Shown in pieces: positions 9,118 through 16,450 of a stretch of DNA of 64,000 bases. Position numbers and translations under genes: made by a program. How positions within the stretch are numbered: the stretch's first letter is position 1; each line of letters begins with the position of its first letter. The notes beneath the pieces were generated by a model, which worked only from the letters and a program-made list of their open reading frames with translations, did not search any database and was not told the DNA's origin. Source of the stretch: CAYNRE01 sp964399535 (lineage in GTDB: Bacteria; Planctomycetota; Planctomycetia; Pirellulales; CAYNRE01); assembly GCA_964399535.1 (NCBI GenBank), contig CAYNRE010000032.1, forward strand, positions 124,001-188,000, given 5' to 3'.

Positions 9118-9507
9118 ATGCAATTGCCCCGTTCTACCAAGCTCGCGGTCGCCGTTCTGTTGCTAGCAAGCTGCGGCGCTCGCGCCGATTCTTCGGGCAC
9201 CTGTGCCCGCTGCGGCCGCTGCTGCGCGGTTCGCACGGTGTGCGTGCCCAAGCGAGTCGAGAAGGAAATCGTCAAAGTTTGCTGGGACGTGCGGTGCGAG
9301 GATATTTGCATCCCGGGCCCCAGCAAGAAGTGTGGGACGCAATGCGGCGAGGACTGCTGCGGCTGTTGGGAACTGCCCGTTTGGCAACCCACTTGTGCCA
9401 AGGTGATTACCCGCCGCGTGCCGGTAAAAACCGAAGTGAAGCGCAAGGTTTCCGCGATCGAGTGGGTGGTCGAGTGCCGCTGCGAGCACTGTTGCTCGGA
9501 CCACTAA
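9118..9507 (+). CDS. Cys-rich exported protein, possible lipoprotein
   Basis: Unrecognised 129-residue exported protein. A very strong GGAGGA ribosome binding site precedes the ATG at 9118. The first 24 residues form a signal with two possible processing sites: a lipobox-like LASC and a signal-peptidase-I-like ARA-D. The protein has 19 Cys residues, many in C-x-x-C or CC pairs (CARCGRCC, CGEDCCGC, CRCEHCC), plus basic KR/KK clusters between them. This fits a disulfide-stabilised or metal-binding periplasmic or cell-wall protein. Its position right after the porin suggests a shared envelope role. I cannot assign a family. Confidence 0.75.
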   Translation: MQLPRSTKLAVAVLLLASCGARADSSGTCARCGRCCAVRTVCVPKRVEKEIVKVCWDVRCEDICIPGPSKKCGTQCGEDCCGCWELPVWQPTCAKVITRRVPVKTEVKRKVSAIEWVVECRCEHCCSDH

Positions 9508-9858
9508 CCGTCGGTTGAAATAAGCCACGGCGGATTCCTTCAACGGACGATAGGCCCGGAACCTGGTGTGCCAGCAACCGCCAGGCGAGAGATTGGCGGG
9601 CGCTGCCCCTTGGGTGGCAACCGGCTAGGCCGGTCCGAGAGAAATCGCGGAGGGGGGGAGAGGGCCAGAGTCTCGCTGATCGAAGGCCGCTCCCCGAGGC
9701 AGCATGCCGGCGCTAGTCGGAATCGGGGTCTCGATTCCCGGGGGGGAGCCGAACCCGCCGACGCGCCGGCAGGTTGCGGGTTAACGCGTTGCGGGCCAAA
9801 GATCCGGTCGCCTCGCAGGCGGCACCCCGGGCCGGCAACCCGCCAGACGGAAACCGGC
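9508..9858. other. convergent intergenic spacer
   Basis: About 350 bases between two converging genes. It contains two small hairpins: arms 9719-9725/9732-9738, and 9752-9758/9776-9782. Neither has a T-run, so they are at best weak or Rho-linked terminators. No gene is supported. Confidence 0.45.
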
Positions 9859-11025
9859 TTACTTCTGCTCGGCGTTCACCAGCCGGCACTCGAATTCCAG
9901 CAGGGCCTCTTCGCCGACCAATTGCGTGAGATCGGTCGTGGTACGACTGCGACCCGAGGGGCGCGACTGGGCCCGCCTCATCTGGGCCAGCAGCGGCGGG
10001 ATACACACCGGGTAATCCAGGCCGATCGTTCGCGAGTCGTCGCCGCTGGCCAGGGTCAGACGAAGGATCGACTGCGGCGATATCTTCCCATTTTCGCGCC
10101 GCAGCAAAATGGTGTCGAAAGCCAGCCGACCCGGGGTGCCCAAACCGCTTGCCACGGCGGTCAGCCCCACCCGGCGGTCGCTCTCGGAGCGGAGCCGTTC
10201 GCTGAGAAAATCAAGCCAGTAGCGATCGCCGCGGTGGGTCAGCAGCACGATCTGCCGCGAGAACAACAGGGCGCCGGGGCCCATGGCGGTCGACCGATCC
10301 CAGCAGGCCAGCCAGGGCCGCGCGGCCTGGATGGGCAGTTCGTCGGCCTCGAGCGCGCGGTCGGAACTGACAGACTCGATGGTGGCGGTTCCCTCGGCCA
10401 GGGCAACCTTTCCGACCACCAGCCGCGGTGGTCCGGCCTCGCCCCCCCGCAACAACATCGCCACCAACCTGGGCACCGTCTTGCTTTCGTAGTCGAGCCA
10501 GTGCGCTTCGCCTCGCGGGGCAACTCCGACGGGATCGAGTTCGGTCAATGGAAAATATCCGGCGAGCGACTCGGCACCTGCGTCGGGCCCCAACTCGATC
10601 CGGCCGATCGGCGGTGCCAGCGGGGTCGGCTCGGACGAGGCCGTGCCCAGGGCGAAATAATACTTAAACTCTAAGTTGAGCGGCGTATCGGGATTGATAA
10701 ACGCCTCGGTCGACCGCCGCTGGTAATAGAGGCGGTCGGCCTCGTCGAGCTGCGGGGCAATGGCCAGCGCAGAGAAGTGCGGATCGCCCGAGTCGGAACT
10801 CGATTCCACGACCGTCGCCTGATCGTCGGCCACCACCTCGGCTTCTTCCACGACTACCGCAGACTCTTGGGCAAGTGGCTGGGCACCGAGGGCTTGCGAT
10901 CCGGCGCCGGCGATCAGCCCCTGGGCGAGCAGCATCAGCGGCAGCGTGGTTGCCTGGAAATCGGCGCGCCGAGGGCGCGGGCAAGACGAAGCAAGGGAGC
11001 TGGAGCGCGTTGGAGCCGACCGCAT
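9859..11025 (-). CDS. secreted hypothetical protein
   Basis: Unrecognised protein of 388 residues. The ATG at 11025 is chosen because it keeps clear of the neighbouring gene ending at 11105 and begins a long basic n-region followed by a hydrophobic stretch ending GSQALGAQ (signal peptide). After an acidic low-complexity segment rich in Val, Glu and Asp (about 55-80), the mature region looks beta-rich, with repeated RLVVGKVALAEGTATIE and YWLDFLSERLRSESDRRVGL elements and no transmembrane segment. It lies downstream of the acetyltransferase gene in the same orientation, 79 bases away. Function unknown. Confidence 0.7.
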   Translation of the reverse strand: MRSAPTRSSSLASSCPRPRRADFQATTLPLMLLAQGLIAGAGSQALGAQPLAQESAVVVEEAEVVADDQATVVESSSDSGDPHFSALAIAPQLDEADRLYYQRRSTEAFINPDTPLNLEFKYYFALGTASSEPTPLAPPIGRIELGPDAGAESLAGYFPLTELDPVGVAPRGEAHWLDYESKTVPRLVAMLLRGGEAGPPRLVVGKVALAEGTATIESVSSDRALEADELPIQAARPWLACWDRSTAMGPGALLFSRQIVLLTHRGDRYWLDFLSERLRSESDRRVGLTAVASGLGTPGRLAFDTILLRRENGKISPQSILRLTLASGDDSRTIGLDYPVCIPPLLAQMRRAQSRPSGRSRTTTDLTQLVGEEALLEFECRLVNAEQK

Positions 11026-11104
11026 GGAAAGTCGTTCCCGGCAAGAGTCGGTAAATGGTGCGCGGCCACATCGCGCGGGGACTGCGCCGAGGCGAGCGGC
11101 AGGG

Positions 11105-13885
11105 TTACCCGCCATTCTGGCCTTTGGAACCGGAATCGGCGAGACCGTTCTGGCCAGTTTTTGAAATTCCGCCGGTCGGCTGCCTGGGAACGGCGGGGGC
11201 ACCCTCGAGCGTGCGGCTGGCCAAAACCGCGTCCCCTTCACTCTGCTTGAGCGCGAACCCCCGCGAGCGAAACAATTCGATCATCCGTTGGTTTTCGGCC
11301 GTGGTTTCGCCGTGGACCCGGTGCAGCCCCCAGGCGGCGGCGATTTCCAGGGTAAAGTCGAGCAGCAACCCCCCCAGGCCGTGCCCCTGCCAGGCGTCGA
11401 CCACAAGCACCGCGAACTCGGCCGCGTCGCGCTCGGCATTGACCACCAGCCGCCCCACCCCCAGCAGTTCGCGGCGTGGGTCGTTCGTTTCGACCACGAT
11501 CGCCATCTCGCGGTCGTAGTCGATAAAGCAAAACCGCTCCGCCATTTGGTGGGTCGATTGCTGAAACAAATGGCGGAACCGGTAACGCAGGCTCTCCTGC
11601 GAACATTGAGCCAGCATCTCATGCCAGAGCGGCTCGTCCTCGGGCTTAATGGGTCGCAGCAGGACCGACCTCCCCGCTCGGGTTTCGGCCCTCCGCATCC
11701 AAGGCGTGGGATACGGATGAATCGCCAAGTGGGCGAATCGCCGGGGGGGGTGAGCCACGGTCCGGGGGTCGATCGCCAAGCGGGCATCTAGCGCGATGAC
11801 CCGGTCCGGGGTCGACAAGAGCGGGTTGATATCGAACTCGACAATCTGAGGGCAATCGGCGACCAGGGTTGAAAACCGCATCAGCACTTCGAGGACTCGC
11901 TCCAGATCGACGGGCGGTCGGCCGCGGAAGCCGCAGAGCAGCGGCCAGCAGCGAAGCGACTGGAGCATCCGCCGGGCCAGCCGTTCGTTGAGCGGGGGTA
12001 ATCCCAGGGCATAATCGCCGCTGATCTCGGCCGTGACGCCCCCCTGGCCGATCAGAATCACCGGGCCGAACACAGGGTCTTGCTTGGCTCCCAAAATCAG
12101 TTCCACCCCCACGGGGCTGCTGACCATCGGTTCGACCGTAACCCCCAGCAGGTGCGCGTCGGGGCGGCGCTGGGCCGCGGTGGCCAGCAGCCGGTCGTAG
12201 GCCGCCCGCACCGCGCCTGCGTCGGACAGGCCGAGCGCGACACCGTCGACTTCGGTCTTATGAGTAATCTGTGGCGACCGAATCTTGAGCACCACCGGGA
12301 AGCCAACCTGGTTGGCCTGTTCGACGGCTTCCGCGGGGCTGCCGGCCGGCAGGGGCCGAGCCACGGGAATTTCGTACAGGGCGAGCAGTTCTTTGGCCTG
12401 GTCACCCTCCGCGGTCAAGCGATCGGCCCCGAGCAGCCTGGCGGCCCGGCGATGCAGTTCCGCCTGGTCGAGTTGGAAGGGGATCGGAATCTCGCGCGGC
12501 GTCTCGTAGAGAATCTCTTGCCTGCGGCGATGCTCGACCAGGTGTAAGAAAGCCCGAATCGCATCCTCGGGGGTCTCGTAAACGGGCACGCCCCCGGCGC
12601 GGAGTCGATCGGCGCCGGACGCGACTCGTTTGCCCCCCATCCAGCAAGCCAGCACCGGCCGCCGCGAGGCCTTGGACGTCGTGACCAGGGCATCGGCCAC
12701 GCCCGCGACATCGGTCATGGCTTGGGGAGTCAGAATCACGATCAACCCGTCGACGCCCGGGTCGTCGAGGACGGCGGAAACGGCCGCCTGGTAACGATCA
12801 GGCGCGGCATCGCCCAGAATGTCGACCGGGTTGGCATGCGACCAGTGGGGTGGCAACAACGCATTGAGCCGCTCGATCGTGGCCGGAGCGAGTTGCGCCA
12901 ACTGGCCCGACCACTCGATCAAGGCGTCGCTCGCCACCACGCCCGGCCCACCGGCATTGGTAACGATGGCCAGCCGCGGTCCGCTCACCGAACGACTGCG
13001 GGCCAGGAGCATGGCGCAATCGAACAGGTCGTTGAGTTGGCGCACCCGGACAATACCGGCCCGCTCGAACGCCGCTTCGTACACTTCGTCCAAGCCGGCC
13101 AGGGCCCCGGTGTGCGAGGCGGCCGCTTGAGCCGAGGCGGCGAACCGTCCCGATTTGAACGCCACGAGCGGCTTGCGCCGGGTAAACGCCCGGGCAGCAG
13201 ACATAAACTCTCGGGGGCGGCTGATCGACTCGACGTAGAGCATGAGCGAGTGGGTCTGTTCGTCGGCCGCCAGGTAGTCGATCAAGTCGGCGAAATCGAC
13301 GTCGACCATGTTTCCGATCGACACAAACTGGGAGAAACCAATCTGTTGGCTCAAAGCCCAGTCGAGCACCGAGGTGCAAAGCGCGCCCGACTGGGAAACG
13401 AAGGCCACGTGACCCTCGAGCGCCTGGTCGGCGGCAAAGCTGGCATTGAGCCGCAGTCGGGGCACTAGGAAGCCCAGGCAGTTCGGGCCCAGAATGCGAA
13501 AACCGTCCTTGGCCGTGGCGGCCACGGTTTGCAACTTCCGCTCCAGCGCCCCTCCCTCGGCGCCGGCTTCACGAAAACCGGCCGCCAACACCACCGCTCC
13601 CTGGGCCCCCGCGGCGATGCAGTCGGCGATGAGCCCTGGCAGGGTCGCCGCCGGAGTGCTGATGATCGCCAGATCGATCGGCTGGGGAAGGTGGCCGAGC
13701 GAGGCATAAGCCTGCACTCCCTGCACGGCGTCGTGCCGATCGTTGACCGGGTAGACCACGCCCGGAAACCCGCCCGTAATCAGGTTATGAAAAACCGTGT
13801 AGCCCACCTTGCCGGGCTGGTTACTGGCACCCACAACCGCAATGCGGCGAGGGTGGAAGATCTGTTTCAAGTGGCGTATCGACAC
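11105..13885 (-). CDS. acyl-CoA synthetase (NDP-forming)-GNAT fusion, protein acetyltransferase type
   Basis: 926-residue fusion resembling bacterial Pat/AcP enzymes, which acetylate lysines of acyl-CoA synthetases. The N-terminal CoA-binding Rossmann domain starts at IAVVGASNQPGKVG (residue 16). A succinyl-CoA-synthetase-like domain follows, with FVSQSGALCTSVLDW and GRFAASAQAAASHTGALAG. An ATP-grasp domain (about 480-710) contains FPVVLKIRSPQITHKTEVDGV. The C-terminal GNAT domain (about 735-890) has LVVDAWQGHGLGGLLLDF, the acetyl-CoA-binding signature. The protein ends in a Gly/Asn-rich repeat. It is transcribed in the same direction as the hyp genes, 103 bases after hypE, so run-on or independent expression are both possible. 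True ACD activity versus an inactive regulatory domain cannot be decided here. Confidence 0.9.
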   Translation of the reverse strand: MSIRHLKQIFHPRRIAVVGASNQPGKVGYTVFHNLITGGFPGVVYPVNDRHDAVQGVQAYASLGHLPQPIDLAIISTPAATLPGLIADCIAAGAQGAVVLAAGFREAGAEGGALERKLQTVAATAKDGFRILGPNCLGFLVPRLRLNASFAADQALEGHVAFVSQSGALCTSVLDWALSQQIGFSQFVSIGNMVDVDFADLIDYLAADEQTHSLMLYVESISRPREFMSAARAFTRRKPLVAFKSGRFAASAQAAASHTGALAGLDEVYEAAFERAGIVRVRQLNDLFDCAMLLARSRSVSGPRLAIVTNAGGPGVVASDALIEWSGQLAQLAPATIERLNALLPPHWSHANPVDILGDAAPDRYQAAVSAVLDDPGVDGLIVILTPQAMTDVAGVADALVTTSKASRRPVLACWMGGKRVASGADRLRAGGVPVYETPEDAIRAFLHLVEHRRRQEILYETPREIPIPFQLDQAELHRRAARLLGADRLTAEGDQAKELLALYEIPVARPLPAGSPAEAVEQANQVGFPVVLKIRSPQITHKTEVDGVALGLSDAGAVRAAYDRLLATAAQRRPDAHLLGVTVEPMVSSPVGVELILGAKQDPVFGPVILIGQGGVTAEISGDYALGLPPLNERLARRMLQSLRCWPLLCGFRGRPPVDLERVLEVLMRFSTLVADCPQIVEFDINPLLSTPDRVIALDARLAIDPRTVAHPPRRFAHLAIHPYPTPWMRRAETRAGRSVLLRPIKPEDEPLWHEMLAQCSQESLRYRFRHLFQQSTHQMAERFCFIDYDREMAIVVETNDPRRELLGVGRLVVNAERDAAEFAVLVVDAWQGHGLGGLLLDFTLEIAAAWGLHRVHGETTAENQRMIELFRSRGFALKQSEGDAVLASRTLEGAPAVPRQPTGGISKTGQNGLADSGSKGQNGG

Positions 13886-13988
13886 AATTTCCTCGACGGC
13901 AGTACCCGCGACGTGCCGAGGCCGGCAGCTTGGCCAGTAGTTTATCCGCTAGCCGTGACACAGCGGAGGGCCCCCACCAGGCCGGCGA

Positions 13989-15050
13989 TTAACAAATGCG
14001 CGGCAGCAGCATTCCCGTGGGCTCGTCGAGCGGCAAACGGCGTCCGAACAAGCTTTCGATTTCCACGGGGCAGGCGCTGCGCGGCTCGACGCGTCCTAGA
14101 ATGGCGCAGCCCGCGCAAATTGGCACCCGGCGCAGCGTCTCCAGGGCCTCGTCGACCCGTGCCGCCGGCAGGCCCAGCACCATGGTTCCTTCACAAGCGA
14201 TGTGAAGCGGATTCAGACCCAGCAGTTCACAGGCGCCGCGCACGTCGTCTCCCAGCGGCAGCCGCGACTGCTCGATCACCAGCGTATGGGGACATGCCTC
14301 GGCCCATTCGTGAAGCACCGCCGCAACCCCTCCGCGGGTTGCGTCGCGCATCGCCCGGGGCACGATCCCGGCTCGGAAGAGCGCGTCCACGGCGGGCCAA
14401 AGGTCGCCAGCGTCACTGGTAATGGGCGGGGATAGATCGAGCTGCTCGCGCGCCGCGAGCACGGCCAGACCGTGCCGAGCGATGGGCCCGGATACCAACA
14501 GCAGGTCGCCCGGCTCGAGCGATCCGGGCCCGGGGGGAGCCACCGTGCCAGCTTCCCCCAAGCCACTGGTGGCCAGAAACAACTGATCGACCGAGCCGCG
14601 GGGAGCCACCTTGGTATCGCCGGTTACGATCTCGACCCCGACCGCTGTCGCCGCCGCGCGGGCACTGGCGAGCACCCGGGCCAGAACCTCGCGATCCAGC
14701 CCCTCTTCGATCATCAGGGCCAGGCTCAACCAGCGAGGACGAGCCCCGCAGACCGCCAGATCGTTGCAGGTGCCATGCACGGCCAGCATGCCGATATCGC
14801 CCCCGGGAAAAAACAGGGGGGTGACCATGTAGGCATCGCAGGTCAACACCGGCGCGCCGGCCAGCGGCGGCAAGCGAGCCCCGTCGGCCAATTCACTCCC
14901 GGCGGAAAGCCCCAGTTCGGGCAGTACTCGCCGCCGCAGAAACTGGCGCGCGAGCCGGCCCCCTTCCCCTTCGGCCAGCGTGACGCGCGCCCCCTCGCCG
15001 CCGGTCCGCGGCACGGGGCAACTCCCCCACAACTCCGGCTGGTCATTCAC
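13989..15050 (-). CDS. hypE: hydrogenase maturation factor HypE
   Basis: HypE dehydrates the carbamoyl group placed on its C-terminal Cys by HypF, giving the thiocyanate that becomes the Fe-bound cyanide of [NiFe] hydrogenase. The protein ends in PRIC, exactly the required C-terminal cysteine. The AIRS/PurM-like ATP-binding fold is visible in DAYMVTPLFFPGGDIGMLAVHG, VTGDTKVA and DATRGGVAAVLHEWA. The GTG at 15050 is preferred over the longer frame from 15167: it overlaps the end of hypD by 8 bases, which suits translational coupling, and gives 353 residues, the normal size. It is the last gene of the hypABFCDE cluster. Confidence 0.95.
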   Translation of the reverse strand: MNDQPELWGSCPVPRTGGEGARVTLAEGEGGRLARQFLRRRVLPELGLSAGSELADGARLPPLAGAPVLTCDAYMVTPLFFPGGDIGMLAVHGTCNDLAVCGARPRWLSLALMIEEGLDREVLARVLASARAAATAVGVEIVTGDTKVAPRGSVDQLFLATSGLGEAGTVAPPGPGSLEPGDLLLVSGPIARHGLAVLAAREQLDLSPPITSDAGDLWPAVDALFRAGIVPRAMRDATRGGVAAVLHEWAEACPHTLVIEQSRLPLGDDVRGACELLGLNPLHIACEGTMVLGLPAARVDEALETLRRVPICAGCAILGRVEPRSACPVEIESLFGRRLPLDEPTGMLLPRIC

Positions 15051-16158
15051 GGATGGCTCCCTGCAGGGCCAGGCCCGTGTGGTGAAAACGGAAGTAGGCC
15101 GCGCAGGCCCCCTCGGCCGACACCATGGGGGCGCCCAACGGATGCTCGGGACGACAGCCAAGACCAAAGTGGGGGCACTCCGGTGGCTTCAGGCTGCCCA
15201 GCAACACGGCCCCGGCCTGGCACTCACCTTCGCCCTGCTCGGCGGCGGGCTCCTCGCACCAGCGAGCCCTGGCATCGAATCGAGCGGCATGTTGGCGCAG
15301 GGTTAGCCCGCCGCGGGGAATGATGCCCAGGCCGCGCCAGGGGGCGTCGACCGGCTCAAACCAGGCATCGACCAGTGCTTGAGCTGCGGGGTTCCCCGCC
15401 TCGCCCACCGCCCGGGCGTAGGCGTTTCCTAGTTCGGGCCGGCCCGATTCGAGCATGCGCACCGCCTCGCGGATGGCAACCAACAGGTCCAGCGGTTCGA
15501 AACCAGCCACCACGACCGGCAACGCATGTCGCGCAATCAAGCCGTGATAGTCGGCATAGCCGGTAACGGTGCAGACATGGCCTGCTGCCAAAAAGGCCTG
15601 GACCCGGCGCCGGGGGTGGGCCGCGATCAGCTCCATGGCCGGAAGCACGCGGACGTGAGCCGACAGCAGCGAGAAGTTCTCTAACCCCTGGGCCTGGGCC
15701 CGAGCGACCGCCAGCGCCGTGGCGGGCGCCGTGGTTTCGAATCCCACGGCGAAGAAAACGAACTGGCGCGAAGGCTCGGCCTGGGCTAGCCGCACCGCGT
15801 CGAGCGGCGAATAGACCAGCCGCACATCGCCCCCCTGGGCCCGGGCTTCGAGCAAGCTTTCTCGGCTTCCCGGAACGCGGAGCATGTCGCCAAAACTGAC
15901 CAGCGCGAAACCGGGCCGACGGGCCAAGGCACAGGCCAGGTCGATCGCGCTGGCCGGGGTCACGCAGATCGGACAGCCGGGGCCGTGAATCAGCTCGACG
16001 GCCGGCGCCAGCCGCTCGTCGATACCGTACTTGAGCAACCCGTGGGTTTGGCCGCCGCAAACCTCCATAACGGTCCAGCGGCGGCGCGCCGCGCGAACGA
16101 TTTCGTCGGCGACCCCCTCGCACAACCCAGCCTGGCGAAACTCGTCGACGTATTTCAT
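15043..16158 (-). CDS. hypD: hydrogenase maturation factor HypD
   Basis: Iron-sulfur scaffold protein that, with HypC, carries the Fe(CN)2CO unit for [NiFe] hydrogenase. Signature motifs are CGGQTHGLLKYG (Cys34) and HGPGCPICVTP (Cys62, Cys65), the thiol-redox and iron-binding region. The C-terminal cluster segment has PPECPHFGLGCRPEHPLGAP, typical of the 4Fe-4S site. The 371-residue length is standard. Its ATG overlaps the hypC stop by four bases and its own end overlaps hypE, so translation is coupled along the operon. Confidence 0.97.
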   Translation of the reverse strand: MKYVDEFRQAGLCEGVADEIVRAARRRWTVMEVCGGQTHGLLKYGIDERLAPAVELIHGPGCPICVTPASAIDLACALARRPGFALVSFGDMLRVPGSRESLLEARAQGGDVRLVYSPLDAVRLAQAEPSRQFVFFAVGFETTAPATALAVARAQAQGLENFSLLSAHVRVLPAMELIAAHPRRRVQAFLAAGHVCTVTGYADYHGLIARHALPVVVAGFEPLDLLVAIREAVRMLESGRPELGNAYARAVGEAGNPAAQALVDAWFEPVDAPWRGLGIIPRGGLTLRQHAARFDARARWCEEPAAEQGEGECQAGAVLLGSLKPPECPHFGLGCRPEHPLGAPMVSAEGACAAYFRFHHTGLALQGAIRE

Positions 16159-16427
16159 CGAGGTAACCCCGTACCGCCCGACTCGTCGGCAAGCTCGCTT
16201 GCCTGGTGAACCTTGCGCAGGTCTTCGAGCAGCTCAAGGGCGGCGGCTTCGTCGAGCACGCTGATGGCTACTCCGGCGTGAACCACGACGTATTGCCCTG
16301 GGCGGGCCTGGCTCACGCAGTCCATCGCCACCTCACGGCAGATTCCGGCGAATTCGACCTCCGCTCGGTAAAACGGCGCTTCGCGCTGGAGCCAACGAAC
16401 CACTCGTCCGGGAACCGCAAGACACAT
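16155..16427 (-). CDS. hypC: hydrogenase maturation chaperone HypC
   Basis: Small chaperone of 90 residues that binds HypD and delivers the Fe(CN)2CO group to the hydrogenase large-subunit precursor. It begins MCLAVPGRVV, with the essential N-terminal Cys2. The later EVAMDCVSQARPGQYVVVHAGVAIS matches the OB-like HypC/HupF core, and the C-terminal helical tail (EAAALELLEDLRKV) is also typical. It sits between hypF, 23 bases upstream, and hypD, overlapping by four bases. Confidence 0.97.
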   Translation of the reverse strand: MCLAVPGRVVRWLQREAPFYRAEVEFAGICREVAMDCVSQARPGQYVVVHAGVAISVLDEAAALELLEDLRKVHQASELADESGGTGLPR

Positions 16428-16450
16428 AGGTCAGATTCTCGCTGATGGAA

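Noticed and set aside
9719..9782. Two small hairpins between converging genes as terminators
   Set aside because: Arms of only 7 bp and no T-run on either strand; listed only in the spacer description.
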